Shown: positions 32,973 through 42,037, counted from the first letter of the stretch. The stretch is 61,504 bases of DNA from Huintestinicola sp050874005 (GCF_050874005.1 NZ_JBNMJV010000016.1:1-61504); one strand, 5' to 3'. Translations and numbers: made by a program. Notes: generated by a model from the letters alone, not told the origin.

Positions 32973-33440
32973 TTAAATGATCTTTTCGTCCTCTGTAAGG
33001 CTGCGTTTGCGCTCTTTGAGCTTTTCGCTCTTCTTCCTTGCACGTTCGGCAGAGCGGTCATAGGAAAAGAAGTCTGCGAAAATTACTGTGAGCAGGAGTA
33101 TGGTCACCGATACTGCGGGGTATATTCTGGATGTGAGTATTTCTATGCTTGAGCGTGGAACTGCTGAATTTGGTATAGCGTTTAAAACGGCTATGGGATA
33201 GATATAAAGCAGAGTTCCTGCAATATTGAAAACAAGTGACAGGAGGTTGAATATCCCTTTTCTGAAAAAGGCAAAAACAAGTGCGGCAAGAAGTACGCCG
33301 ACTGAAATTATCAGACTCATACCTGCATTCCGGTAATTATTGGAATAAAGTGCAATTCCGCCGAGGAGGTTCAGAAACAAACAGCACACGGCAAATGCGG
33401 CGCAGCCAAGCACAAGTGAGACCTTTCTGAGGATTTCCAT
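32973..33440 (-). CDS. Four-helix membrane protein, unknown
   Basis: This protein of about 155 residues has four hydrophobic segments (SLVLGCAAFAVCCLFLNLL, LIISVGVLLAALVFAF, LLSLVFNIAGTLLYIYPIAVL, VSVTILLLTVIFADFF) and a basic, charged cytoplasmic tail (RARKKSEKLKERKRSL). I do not recognise a family. The start at 33440 (ATGGAAATC) is favoured because the promoter at 33511-33539 excludes the longer frame; nearby ATGs at 33452 and 33473 are alternatives. Confidence 0.65.
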   Translation of the reverse strand: MEILRKVSLVLGCAAFAVCCLFLNLLGGIALYSNNYRNAGMSLIISVGVLLAALVFAFFRKGIFNLLSLVFNIAGTLLYIYPIAVLNAIPNSAVPRSSIEILTSRIYPAVSVTILLLTVIFADFFSYDRSAERARKKSEKLKERKRSLTEDEKII

Positions 33441-33510
33441 AATGTTATACATTCCTTTGATAAAAAGATACATATCATCCTGCTTTGTCGGCAGTTTGGT
33501 TATAAAAAAT

Positions 33511-33539
33511 ATTATACCACAAAATGGTTTAAAGTGCAA
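33511..33539 (-). promoter_or_regulatory. Promoter of the membrane protein gene
   Basis: On the minus strand TTGCAC (33539-33534), 17 nt and TATAAT (33516-33511). Confidence 0.7.
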
Positions 33540-33540
33540 C

Positions 33541-33794
33541 AATTTTTTTCAATTTACAGAAAAATATGAAGCGTTTTTTGTGAAGATTATATTGGTCTGC
33601 TAATTCCGACTTCTTTTTTTAAAGAATGGGGCTAAAATTACAGAATATAAAACTCTTATATTTTTCGGTAAGGAGCAAATATTAATCCTGTGAGCGTTTC
33701 ACGACAGGACGCTTTATGCTTTCGGCTTTGGCAAACGCAACAAAGCCGAAAGTATATCACCAAATGCGGCAGACGCTGCGGAGAGGAAGTCAAT
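33541..33794 (+). other. spoIVB upstream region with strong stem-loop
   Basis: About 250 bases without a gene. A 12-bp stem CTTTCGGCTTTG/CAAAGCCGAAAG (33719-33752) stands 40 nt before spoIVB, and a smaller CCTGT/ACAGG structure precedes it. No clear sigma-G or sigma-A promoter can be asserted. The stem could modulate translation or end a short leader. Confidence 0.4.
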
Positions 33795-35042
33795 ATGAAT
33801 TTTGCACTGAAGATGTTCCGCAGTGCGGCGTGTACGGCGCTGGCGGCACTGACGGGAAGTATAATATATTATAACTGTGCTCTGCCTGACAATTACTGTG
33901 TTGCTAAGGGCGGCAGCCTTGTTATAAACGATCATATCGAAGTCCGCTCGGACAGGATTATTCCCGAAAGCTATGACATATGTACTTCGGGCAATGCTAT
34001 ATATAATGCCTCGTCTATGAAAGGTGCAGTGGCGGAAAGAACGGAACAGCTCAGACTTTTCGGCATATTTCCTATAAAAAACGTTAATGTGACTGAGGTG
34101 AATGAGCCTGTGGTCGTTCCCTGCGGCACTCCTTTCGGGATAAAGCTTCTGACGAAGGGCGTGCTTGTGGTGGAGCTTACAGGCTTTGACAACGGAGGCG
34201 GAGTTGCGTCTCCTGCACGTGAAGCAGGGATAAACGAAGGGGACATTATCATAAGCATTTCGGGAAAACCGGTTTCTTCAAACAAGGACGTCAGCCGCAT
34301 AATCGGCGAGAGCGGCGGAAAGACCCTTGGGGTTGAGCTGGTAAGAGACGGAGAAAGCAGGGTAGTATTTTTAAAACCCGACAAATCTGCCGCAGATGAC
34401 TGCTATCACGCAGGAATGTGGGTGCGTGACAGCTCAGCAGGCATTGGAACAGTCACATTTTACGACCCCACAACCAAAATGTTTGCAGGGCTTGGGCACC
34501 CCGTATGCGACTCGGATACAGGCGAAATGCTCACTATGTCAAGCGGTGAGGCGGCAGACGTTTATATAAGCGGTATTAAGAAAAGCTCGGCAGGATCTCC
34601 GGGAGAACTTATCGGTATGTTTACCTCGGACAAGTCCTGCGGAAGTCTTGTGCTTAATTCCGAAAGCGGTATTTACGGCTATATGGACAAGTGTCCCTCG
34701 ATCGCCTGTGCTGTTCCTGTTGCTATGAGGCAGGAGATAAAAACGGGTCCTGCGGTGATATACGCAACGGTGGACGGTTCGTCCCCGAAAGAATACAGCG
34801 TGGAGATAGAAAAAATTGACCTTAAAGGAGCAGAGGCTGGGAAAAATATGGTCGTCCGCATTACCGATGATCGGCTCCTTGACAAGGCCGGAGGGATAGT
34901 TCAGGGAATGAGCGGAAGTCCCATTATCCAGGACGGCAGGCTGGTTGGAGCGGTGACCCACGTTTTTGTGAGAGACCCCACAAGAGGATATGCCATATTT
35001 GCCGATACGATGCTCGAATGTGCCGAAAATGCGGCAGGCTGA
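33795..35042 (+). CDS. spoIVB: SpoIVB serine peptidase
   Basis: SpoIVB is made in the forespore, crosses into the intermembrane space and cleaves SpoIVFA to trigger pro-sigma-K processing. The 415 residues show an N-terminal membrane anchor (about 10-30), a PDZ domain (about 110-200, GGVASPAREAGINEGDIIISI), the catalytic histidine in GLGHPVCD (about 232) and the catalytic serine in VQGMSGSPIIQDG (about 371), followed by VTHVFVRDPTRGYAIF, typical of MEROPS S55. The ATG at 33795 follows GAGGAAG. With the interrupted spoIIID it shows that sporulation genes are kept in this genome. Confidence 0.93.
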   Translation: MNFALKMFRSAACTALAALTGSIIYYNCALPDNYCVAKGGSLVINDHIEVRSDRIIPESYDICTSGNAIYNASSMKGAVAERTEQLRLFGIFPIKNVNVTEVNEPVVVPCGTPFGIKLLTKGVLVVELTGFDNGGGVASPAREAGINEGDIIISISGKPVSSNKDVSRIIGESGGKTLGVELVRDGESRVVFLKPDKSAADDCYHAGMWVRDSSAGIGTVTFYDPTTKMFAGLGHPVCDSDTGEMLTMSSGEAADVYISGIKKSSAGSPGELIGMFTSDKSCGSLVLNSESGIYGYMDKCPSIACAVPVAMRQEIKTGPAVIYATVDGSSPKEYSVEIEKIDLKGAEAGKNMVVRITDDRLLDKAGGIVQGMSGSPIIQDGRLVGAVTHVFVRDPTRGYAIFADTMLECAENAAG

Positions 35043-35047
35043 AAAAT

Positions 35048-35094
35048 GCAGAGATATGTGCCTGTTTATGGGCTGACAGGCATATGTCTTTGCA
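35048..35094 (+). terminator. Long stem-loop after spoIVB
   Basis: GCAGAGATATGTGCCTG pairs with CAGGCATATGTCTTTGC (about 17 bp with wobbles). There is no long T tract, so it may stabilise the mRNA end rather than terminate. Confidence 0.5.
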
Positions 35095-35144
35095 GTACAT
35101 ACGAAGGCACTTGCTTGTTAATAAAATTTTAATTTATCAAAATG

Positions 35145-35173
35145 TTGATTTTTGTCCGAGTATGTAGTATAAT
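35145..35173 (+). promoter_or_regulatory. Promoter of the SGNH hydrolase gene
   Basis: TTGATT, 17 nt and TATAAT (35168-35173), about 35 nt before the start. Confidence 0.8.
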
Positions 35174-35208
35174 AAATTTAGCTTTGCAGAATTTTCGGAA
35201 AGAGGGAA

Positions 35209-36024
35209 ATGAAAGTGTCGTCTTACTACGATAGAAAGAAAAAAAAGGGAATGAAATTCCGGCTTTCTTTTGTTCTTCTTTTTGTTTTTGCAAGCTTTAT
35301 AGCCTGTTTTACGCTCTATATGAGAAGCGATGAGCTTCCCGCAAAAAAAGAAGGAGAGATCGTAGCCATAACAGAAGAAAATACTTCCGAAGAACAGGAA
35401 CGCACTTCTACGGCGGATATCAATCCTATTGCAGAAAGTGCTCCTATGGACGAAAGCTATTTTGACAGCTGTATGTTTGCGGGAGATTCGCTTATTGTCG
35501 GACTTGGTTCTTACGGATTTATTCCCGAGGACAGGATAGCTGCGAATGTGGGTATGAGCGTTATGAGCATCAACAGCACGCCCCTTACTAATCCCGACGG
35601 AAGCGAGATACTTGCTGCCGATAAGATAAATGCTGCGGCTCCGGAAAATCTCTATATTCTTCTGGGACTTAATCTCCTCGGCACATATACCGATGAACAG
35701 CTTCTTGCCGCTTACGGGGATTTTATTGACAGCATTGACCGGGAAAAGACAAACATTTATATCATTTCCGTTCCGCCCGTAACGGGGAAGAGGGAGACAA
35801 GTGAGGACAATCCAATTCTTAATTCGGATATTGACAGCTTTAATTCGGATCTTCTTAAATTTGCAAATAACCGCTGCGTTTATTATATAGATCTGAACAC
35901 GGCGTTAAAGGGCAGCGACGGACGTTTTCCCGAGGAATACGCCGAGGCGGACGGTATCCATTTTATGAAGTCCACCTACAGGATAATGTTGGATTTCCTT
36001 CTTTCCCACGTTTACAGCGAATAA
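35209..36024 (+). CDS. Membrane-anchored SGNH/GDSL hydrolase-like protein
   Basis: This 271-residue protein has a basic start (DRKKKKGMKFRL) and one membrane helix (about 17-40), then an acidic linker and an SGNH domain facing outward. The block I serine is in MFAGDSLIVGL (about 89-99), and the Asp/His block is in EADGIHFMKSTY near the C-terminus. Such proteins remove or add acyl groups on cell-surface polymers. No clear block III GxND is seen (LLGLNLLG stands at the place), so activity may differ. It is followed by a lipoprotein gene 65 nt downstream. Confidence 0.78.
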   Translation: MKVSSYYDRKKKKGMKFRLSFVLLFVFASFIACFTLYMRSDELPAKKEGEIVAITEENTSEEQERTSTADINPIAESAPMDESYFDSCMFAGDSLIVGLGSYGFIPEDRIAANVGMSVMSINSTPLTNPDGSEILAADKINAAAPENLYILLGLNLLGTYTDEQLLAAYGDFIDSIDREKTNIYIISVPPVTGKRETSEDNPILNSDIDSFNSDLLKFANNRCVYYIDLNTALKGSDGRFPEEYAEADGIHFMKSTYRIMLDFLLSHVYSE

Positions 36025-36089
36025 TGAATTCAACAGGGCTCGGGTTTTATCCGGGGCGCTGAATAATACAGATAGATGAGGATAGTAAT

Positions 36090-36671
36090 ATGAAAAAAAC
36101 TTTAGCTGCCGCTTGTGCGGCATTGTGTGCCCTTACTTTTTCCGCTTGCTCGGGTGAGACTGATCCAAGTCCCGAAACAAGCGGTACATACACCGAGATA
36201 TCGGCTTCGGAAGATGTCTCGGTGACTTCTGATGAAACAGAGCAGACGGAGACTTCGTCTGAAACCGAGACTGAAGCGCAGGCCGAGACCGTTCTCTGTG
36301 AGGATATTGCAAATGCTGTTATGGCTGCGGTGGAGCTTCCATCTATGGCTGAGGTAGGAGCTGACAGGATCGGAATGTATCTTGATCTGACTATTCCCGA
36401 CGGCTGTGATTTTTCGATGTACATATGCGGCTCCGGAGGTTTTGCAGACGAGGTCTTTATCATAAATACCGCAGGTATGAGCGTTGATGATATCAAGGCA
36501 GCTGCCGAAAAGAGAATAGAGACAAGAAAAAAGGATTTTGAGGGCTATAATCCCGATGAATACGACAAACTGGAAAATTATTTTTCGGCTGAAAAGGACG
36601 GTTATTATATGTATGCCGTTACCTGCGACAATTCAGCCTGCGAAAGCGTTTTTGATGAATATGTGAAATAA
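36090..36671 (+). CDS. DUF4358-like lipoprotein
   Basis: This 193-residue lipoprotein has the signal MKKTLAAACAALCALTFSAC, with the lipobox cysteine at position 20. A Ser/Thr/Glu-rich linker (about 22-65) follows, then a domain that fits DUF4358: ELPSMAEVGADRIGMYLDL, a hydrophobic strand, and a long charged helix (DIKAAAEKRIETRKKDFEGY). The function is unknown. Its position right after the SGNH protein gene suggests a surface-associated pair. Confidence 0.75.
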   Translation: MKKTLAAACAALCALTFSACSGETDPSPETSGTYTEISASEDVSVTSDETEQTETSSETETEAQAETVLCEDIANAVMAAVELPSMAEVGADRIGMYLDLTIPDGCDFSMYICGSGGFADEVFIINTAGMSVDDIKAAAEKRIETRKKDFEGYNPDEYDKLENYFSAEKDGYYMYAVTCDNSACESVFDEYVK

Positions 36672-36704
36672 TTTGTTGAGATGATAAATTTTTACAAAAA
36701 ACGC

Positions 36705-36733
36705 TTTACATTTCGGGTAAAATAGTGTAAAAT
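36705..36733 (+). promoter_or_regulatory. Promoter of the pyrH-frr-uppS run
   Basis: TTTACA, 17 nt and TAAAAT (36728-36733), about 40 nt before pyrH. Confidence 0.7.
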
Positions 36734-36773
36734 GAATAGTGAAAACTGTATCGTGAAAGGAAGTATATCGCAA

Positions 36774-37493
36774 ATGTCCGATCAGATCAAATACAAGCGT
36801 GTCCTGCTGAAGCTCTCTGGTGAGGCTCTTGCAGGCGATAAGAAAACAGGACTTGATTACGGAGTTATCACTCCTATCTGCGAAAGCATCAAGAAATGCG
36901 TTCTTGCAGGAGTTCAGATGGGTATCGTCGTAGGCGGCGGCAATTTCTGGAGAGGCCGCTCAAGCGGTGCTATGGACAGGACCAGAGCTGACCACATCGG
37001 TATGCTTGCAACTACTATGAATGCTCTTGCTGTTGCCGATGTTCTTGAGTCTATGGGACTTGACGTACGTGTTCAGACCGCTATTTCTATGCCCCAGGTC
37101 GCTGAGCCTTACATAAGAAATAAGGCTGTCCGCCATTTTGAAAAGGGTCGTGTGGTAATATTCGGCTGTGGAACGGGTAATCCCTTCTTCTCCACAGACA
37201 CCGCTTCCACGCTGAGAGCTGCCGAGATCGAGGCTGACATTGTTCTCAAGGCGACTATGGTGGACGGAGTTTACGATAAGGACCCCAACAAGTACGATGA
37301 CGCAGTTAAATACGACAAGCTTACATTTAACGAGATACTTGTGAAAAATCTTGCGGTTATGGACAGTACTGCCGCTTCGATGTGCAAGGACAACAATCTT
37401 CCCATTCTTGTGTTCGACCTCAGCCGTCCCGAGAATATTTACGACGCCTGCATAGGAAAATCCGTGGGAACTCTCGTGGTACCCGAGGAATAA
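36774..37493 (+). CDS. pyrH: UMP kinase
   Basis: PyrH phosphorylates UMP to UDP with ATP in pyrimidine nucleotide synthesis; bacterial enzymes are hexamers of the amino-acid-kinase fold. The 239 residues show YKRVLLKLSGEALAG (phosphate-binding), IVVGGGNFWRGR, the DHIGMLATTMNALAVAD helix, the GTGNPFFSTDTAST loop and DGVYDKDPNK. The ATG at 36774 follows AAAGGAAG; the frame also opens at 36732, but that ATG lies at the promoter -10. It heads the conserved clostridial order ending with polC. Confidence 0.96.
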   Translation: MSDQIKYKRVLLKLSGEALAGDKKTGLDYGVITPICESIKKCVLAGVQMGIVVGGGNFWRGRSSGAMDRTRADHIGMLATTMNALAVADVLESMGLDVRVQTAISMPQVAEPYIRNKAVRHFEKGRVVIFGCGTGNPFFSTDTASTLRAAEIEADIVLKATMVDGVYDKDPNKYDDAVKYDKLTFNEILVKNLAVMDSTAASMCKDNNLPILVFDLSRPENIYDACIGKSVGTLVVPEE

Positions 37494-37544
37494 AAAATTA
37501 CGTAATTAACGGCATAAAATTATACATTGAAAGGAATTATTAAA

Positions 37545-38099
37545 ATGAACGAACAGATCAAAACAGCTCAGGATAAGATGAACAAGTGCCTCTCCGCTCT
37601 GGGAAGAGAATTTGACACCATCAGAGCAGGCAGAGCAAATCCCGCTATTCTTGATAAGGTTCAGGTGGATTATTACGGAACTCCCACAGCTGTAAACGCT
37701 ATGGCTGCTATCAGCGTTTCCGAGGCAAGAGTTCTCGTTATCCAGCCCTGGGATGTTTCTTCTCTCAAGAACATTGAGAAGGCTATCCAGGCTTCTGATA
37801 TCGGAATTACTCCCACAAATGACGGCAAATGCCTTCGTCTTGCTTTCCCCCAGCCTACTGAGGAACGCAGAAAGGAACTTGTAAAGCAGGTCAAGGCTAT
37901 CGGTGAAGAGGCAAAGGTAACTATCAGGAACGCAAGACGTGACGCTCTTGACAAGCTCAAGGCTATGAAGAAAAATTCAGAGATCACCGAGGACGATATG
38001 AAGGGCTTTGAAAAGGATCTTCAGAAGGTCACAGACAAGGCTGTTGAGGAAGTTGACACAGCTGTAGCCGCAAAGGAAAAGGAGATAATGACAGTCTGA
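37545..38099 (+). CDS. frr: Ribosome recycling factor
   Basis: RRF splits post-termination ribosomes with EF-G. The 184 residues have the full two-domain pattern: a triple-helix domain (DKMNKCLSALGREFDTIRAGRA, then the C-terminal ARRDALDKLKAMKKNSEITED) and the beta domain (VDYYGTPTAVNAMA, ISVSEARVLVIQPWD). The length is standard. The ATG at 37545 follows AAAGGAA. It lies between pyrH and uppS as in most Firmicutes. Confidence 0.97.
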   Translation: MNEQIKTAQDKMNKCLSALGREFDTIRAGRANPAILDKVQVDYYGTPTAVNAMAAISVSEARVLVIQPWDVSSLKNIEKAIQASDIGITPTNDGKCLRLAFPQPTEERRKELVKQVKAIGEEAKVTIRNARRDALDKLKAMKKNSEITEDDMKGFEKDLQKVTDKAVEEVDTAVAAKEKEIMTV

Positions 38100-38137
38100 T
38101 CTGTCCTTTGAAACAGTAATCGAGAGGACGTGTAGTT

Positions 38138-38863
38138 ATAGGAGCTGCTGAGAATAACAGAGAGCTTTCCTCTCTTCCCCGTCACATCGGATTTATTATG
38201 GACGGAAACGGAAGATGGGCAGCAAAGCGTGGTCTGCCCAGAAGCCTTGGTCACAGGGCAGGGGGAGACGCTCTTAAAAAAGTTGTGGAAGCCTGCCGAA
38301 AGATCGGTATCCCGTATGTAACATTCTATGCTTTTTCTACCGAAAACTGGAAGCGGCCTGCCGATGAGGTGGACGCTCTTATGAAGCTTTTTAAGGAATA
38401 TCTTGACGAGGCTGAAAGGTTTGCGGGACAGAAGGCACGGATACGCTTTCTCGGGGATAAATCGCCTTTTCCCGACGAGCTTCGGTCAAGAATGGTCGAA
38501 CTTGAGAAGGAGTCGGCTCAGTACACCTCTATGACTATTATGCTTGCTATGAATTACGGCGGCAGAGACGATATCGTTTATGCTGCAAAACGGCTTGCAA
38601 AATTATCCGCAGATGGGGATATTCGCCCTGAGGATATTGACGAAAAGACATTTTCGGGAATGCTTTACACAGGCTCGGCTCCTGAGGCTGACCTGATAGT
38701 AAGATCCAGCGGAGAGCAGCGGCTGTCAAATTTCCTGTTGTGGCAGTCGGCTTACGCCGAATTCTATTTTACTGATACGCTGTGGCCTGACTTCGATGAA
38801 AAGGAGCTGAAAAAGGCTCTTGAGTCATATGCGTCACGCAGCAGACGATTCGGAGGTGTTTAA
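38138..38863 (+). CDS. uppS: Undecaprenyl diphosphate synthase (start codon unusual)
   Basis: UppS condenses eight isopentenyl units onto farnesyl diphosphate to make the cell-wall lipid carrier. The protein has LPRHIGFIMDGNGRWA (catalytic Asp), GHRAGG, FYAFSTENWKRP, NYGGRDDI, VRSSGEQRLSNFLLWQSAY and WPDFDE. Conserved residues LPRHIGFI lie before the first canonical start (ATG 38198), and the frame stays open back to a stop at 38117 without any ATG, GTG or TTG. I therefore place the start near the ATA at 38138, 10 nt after GAGAGG. If only canonical starts are allowed, the gene is 38198-38863. A sequence error is the other explanation. Confidence 0.93.
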   Translation: MGAAENNRELSSLPRHIGFIMDGNGRWAAKRGLPRSLGHRAGGDALKKVVEACRKIGIPYVTFYAFSTENWKRPADEVDALMKLFKEYLDEAERFAGQKARIRFLGDKSPFPDELRSRMVELEKESAQYTSMTIMLAMNYGGRDDIVYAAKRLAKLSADGDIRPEDIDEKTFSGMLYTGSAPEADLIVRSSGEQRLSNFLLWQSAYAEFYFTDTLWPDFDEKELKKALESYASRSRRFGGV

Positions 38864-38865
38864 GG

Positions 38866-39723
38866 GTGAAACAGCGTTTGCTTACTGCGGTTGTGGGCAT
38901 TTCTGTCGGTATTCTGGTGCTATGCCTTAACAATACGCTGGTTTTTCCAATATTTGTGGCTTTTATTGCTGTAATGGCTGTGCAGGAGATACTCACCGTC
39001 TGCGGCTGCAGAAAATTTCCCGTTCACTTCGGAATGTGCCTGCTTTTCGCCGCCGCCATACCGATGCTGACCTGGTTTCCGCAAGTGGGAATGGTTTGGA
39101 GAATGTTCGCAGCCACGATAATCGTATTCTTTATGTTTGCCGGATATGTGGCGGATCACAAGAAGCTTCCCTTTGACAAGCTTGCGGTCATGGTGACTGT
39201 TACAAGCCTTATTACGTTTTCCATAACCTGCCTTGTGTCTCTCAAGAATATGAGCGATGTTCACGGCATATGTTATGTAGTGATGGCGCTTATGGCTGCC
39301 TGGATACCCGACGCAGGAGCATACTTTGTGGGTACTGCCTGCGGAAAGCACAAGCTCTGTCCCGACATCTCCCCGAAAAAAACCATAGAAGGCGCTGTGG
39401 GCGGACTGGTAGTCACAGCAATTGTATTCATACTTTTCGGTATGGGTTACAAGTATTGTATGCACACGTTCAAGGGAATAGATTTTGAAGTTAACTACAT
39501 TGCGCTGGCGGTCATTATGCTTATTGCTGCATTTATAAGTATGGTCGGAGACCTTTCCGCTTCTCTGCTCAAGCGTGAGTACAACATCAAGGATTACGGA
39601 AAACTTCTTCCCGGTCACGGCGGCGTTGTAGACAGATTTGACAGCGTATTCTTCGTTCTTCCCTATATTATGCTTGTGTTCAACGCTTTCGGTCAGAAAA
39701 TATTTATTCATTCCGTAAGCTGA
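38866..39723 (+). CDS. cdsA: Phosphatidate cytidylyltransferase
   Basis: CdsA makes CDP-diacylglycerol for phospholipid synthesis in the membrane. The 285 residues have about eight hydrophobic helices and the C-terminal signature in SMVGDLSASLLKREYNIKDYGKLLPGHGGVVDRFDSV, with its conserved Asp and Lys residues, preceded by PDAGAYFVGTACGKHKLCPDISPKKTIEG. It starts with GTG 2 nt after uppS. Length and order are standard. Confidence 0.96.
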   Translation: MKQRLLTAVVGISVGILVLCLNNTLVFPIFVAFIAVMAVQEILTVCGCRKFPVHFGMCLLFAAAIPMLTWFPQVGMVWRMFAATIIVFFMFAGYVADHKKLPFDKLAVMVTVTSLITFSITCLVSLKNMSDVHGICYVVMALMAAWIPDAGAYFVGTACGKHKLCPDISPKKTIEGAVGGLVVTAIVFILFGMGYKYCMHTFKGIDFEVNYIALAVIMLIAAFISMVGDLSASLLKREYNIKDYGKLLPGHGGVVDRFDSVFFVLPYIMLVFNAFGQKIFIHSVS

Positions 39724-39735
39724 TGAAAAAATATC

Positions 39736-39788
39736 GGTGCTGTTTCGGCTCGGATAAATTCGGGGCAGGACAGCACCTTGATTTTTTT
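39736..39788 (+). terminator. Terminator-like hairpin between cdsA and dxr
   Basis: GGTGCTGT (39736-39743) and ACAGCACC (39770-39777) close a stem followed by TTGATTTTTTT, which runs into the dxr ribosome binding site. It may be a partial terminator or attenuator inside the operon. Confidence 0.65.
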
Positions 39789-39799
39789 GGAGAATGACA

Positions 39800-40951
39800 A
39801 TGAAAAAGATCAATCTTTTAGGCTCCGGCGGTTCTATAGGCACCCAGACCGCAGAGGTGTGCCGCCGTCACGGATTTGAGATCCATTCCGCAGCCGTTAA
39901 AAGCAACTATAAAAAGCTTGCGGAGCAGGCGAGAGAGTTTAATATCAAAAGGGTATGCATTTTTGATGAAAAATTCTACAAGCCTTTGAAAGAGGAGCTT
40001 GCAGGCAGCAATACGGAAATACTTACAGGTATTGACGGGCTTTGTGAGCTTGCTGCCGACAGAGCTGCGGATATCACCGTTAATGCTGTTGTGGGAATGG
40101 TGGGGCTGAAGCCTACCGTTGCTGCGCTTGAAAGCGGTATACAGGTCGCTCTTGCCAACAAGGAAACTCTTGTTGCAGGCGGCGATATCGTAATGAAACT
40201 TGCCGCAGAGAAAGGGATAACCATTCTTCCCATTGACAGTGAGCATAGTGCTGTTTTTCAATGTCTTATGGGGATAGAGGGAGACGTTAACAAGCAGCTG
40301 AAGGGCATTATTCTTACTGCTTCGGGCGGTCCTTTTTTCGGCAAGACAGCAAGTGAGCTTGAAAATGTCACCGTTGAACAGGCGCTTTGTCACCCAAACT
40401 GGTCAATGGGACGAAAGATCACCGTTGACAGCGCAACGCTGATGAACAAGGGGCTGGAGCTTATGGAGGCGTGCCATCTGTTCGGCGTGTCGCCCTCTCA
40501 GGTGGAGATCGTTGTACATCGGCAGAGCGTCGTACATTCGGCAGTTGTTCTTTCGGATAATGCAGTTATCGCTCAGCTTGGCGTTCCAGATATGAAGATA
40601 CCCATTCAGCTTGCTCTTACCTATCCCGAAAGGTGCGAGTCACTTTCGGGTGAGCTTTCTCTCACCGATTACGGCAGGCTTACCTTTGAAAAGCCAGATT
40701 ACGATACCTTTGAGTGCCTTAAAGCTGCCGTAAAAGCTGCCGAGACGGGCGGTACGGCAGGAAGTATTGTAAACGGTGCAAATGAAAGAGCGGTTGAGCT
40801 TTTCCTTGAGGGAAAGATAGGTTTTTGCGATATTGGCAGAGGAGTGAGCGGCGCTCTCCATAATATTGCGGTGCGGCCTGCCGATTCTCTTGAGGCGGTC
40901 TTATCCGCAGACGCAGAGGCAAGGGCTTATATAGACAGCAGATTTTGCTGA
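39800..40951 (+). CDS. dxr: 1-deoxy-D-xylulose-5-phosphate reductoisomerase
   Basis: Dxr catalyses the NADPH-dependent second step of the MEP isoprenoid pathway. The 383 residues show the NADPH loop LLGSGGSIGTQTAEV, ALANKETLVAGGD, LPIDSEHSAVFQC (metal-binding Asp and Glu), the flexible catalytic loop HPNWSMGRKITVDSATLMNKGLELMEA and EIVVHRQSVVHS. One change is GSGGSIG where GSTGSIG is usual. The ATG at 39800 is favoured since TTGGAG lies 7 nt upstream. Confidence 0.96.
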   Translation: MKKINLLGSGGSIGTQTAEVCRRHGFEIHSAAVKSNYKKLAEQAREFNIKRVCIFDEKFYKPLKEELAGSNTEILTGIDGLCELAADRAADITVNAVVGMVGLKPTVAALESGIQVALANKETLVAGGDIVMKLAAEKGITILPIDSEHSAVFQCLMGIEGDVNKQLKGIILTASGGPFFGKTASELENVTVEQALCHPNWSMGRKITVDSATLMNKGLELMEACHLFGVSPSQVEIVVHRQSVVHSAVVLSDNAVIAQLGVPDMKIPIQLALTYPERCESLSGELSLTDYGRLTFEKPDYDTFECLKAAVKAAETGGTAGSIVNGANERAVELFLEGKIGFCDIGRGVSGALHNIAVRPADSLEAVLSADAEARAYIDSRFC

Positions 40952-40972
40952 TATTACTGTTCGGAGGAATAA

Positions 40973-42013
40973 ATGAGTACAGTTATTTCCATTGTCAGCG
41001 CAGTTCTTATTTTCTGCGTGATAGTTATTGTCCACGAATTCGGTCATTTTATCGTGGCAAGAAAATGCGGCATTGATGTGCAGGAATTTGCCATTGGTAT
41101 GGGTCCTGTGATATTTAAGAAACAGGGAAAAAACACGCTGTTTACCATACGGCTCCTGCCTTTGGGCGGTTTCTGCTCTATGGGCGAGGACGAGGACTCG
41201 GACGACGAGAACAGCTTCCGAAAAAAGCCTGTGGGACGGCGTATCGCTGTTATTGCTGCAGGAGCGGTGATGAATCTTATTCTGGGATTTATTATAGCCT
41301 TAATTATTTTTCTTGTTTCGGGCAAGCTTACCACTACGATAATTGCCGAGGTCACTCCCGGTTCGGGCTGCGAGACAGCGGGAATGGTTCAGGGGGACAG
41401 GATAGTCAAGGTCAACGGACTGCACATTTTTACCGCAAACGACATTATCTATCAGCTCAGGAATGACGAGGACGGCGTTCTGGATTTCGTGGTTGAGCGA
41501 AACGGTGAGAAAATTTCCCTTGACGGAGTGAAATTCGGTCTGACTATTGACGAGGAAACAGGCGAGCGAGTACTTAATTACGATTTCAAGGTGTATCTCA
41601 AGGATATTACGGCTGCCGAGCTTCTTCCTGCCGCCGCAAACAAATTTATGTACTATTCTCGTCTTATCCTTATGTCCCTGAGAGACCTTATATCGGGAAA
41701 GTACGGGCTTAACAATTTACAGGGACCTGTGGGAATTGTTACGGTAATTTCCGAAAGTGCTCAGAAGTCGGGCTTTGATATTGGATATCTCCTGGATATT
41801 GCTATGCTCATAAGCGTTAATGTGGGAATATTCAATCTCCTGCCCCTTCCTGCTCTGGACGGAGGAAGACTGGTATTTCTCATTGTGGAAGCGATCCGCC
41901 GCAAGCCTATGAAAGCTGAGACAGAGGGTATGGTACATTTTGCGGGATTTGCGCTGCTAATGATACTGATGATAATAGTAACGTTCAACGATGTTAAAAA
42001 TATTTTTGTGTGA
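40973..42013 (+). CDS. rseP: Site-2 zinc metalloprotease RseP
   Basis: RseP cleaves membrane-spanning anti-sigma factors and signal-peptide remnants within the membrane. The 346 residues have the zinc motif IVHEFGHFIVARK (about 20-32) in the first helix, a PDZ domain (about 125-185), and the second catalytic motif NLLPLPALDGGRLVF (about 289-303, metal-binding Asp). Four membrane segments are seen. GGAGGAA precedes the ATG. The place between dxr and ispG is typical of Firmicutes. Confidence 0.95.
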   Translation: MSTVISIVSAVLIFCVIVIVHEFGHFIVARKCGIDVQEFAIGMGPVIFKKQGKNTLFTIRLLPLGGFCSMGEDEDSDDENSFRKKPVGRRIAVIAAGAVMNLILGFIIALIIFLVSGKLTTTIIAEVTPGSGCETAGMVQGDRIVKVNGLHIFTANDIIYQLRNDEDGVLDFVVERNGEKISLDGVKFGLTIDEETGERVLNYDFKVYLKDITAAELLPAAANKFMYYSRLILMSLRDLISGKYGLNNLQGPVGIVTVISESAQKSGFDIGYLLDIAMLISVNVGIFNLLPLPALDGGRLVFLIVEAIRRKPMKAETEGMVHFAGFALLMILMIIVTFNDVKNIFV

Positions 42014-42037
42014 TAAATTTAAAGGAATGATAGATTT

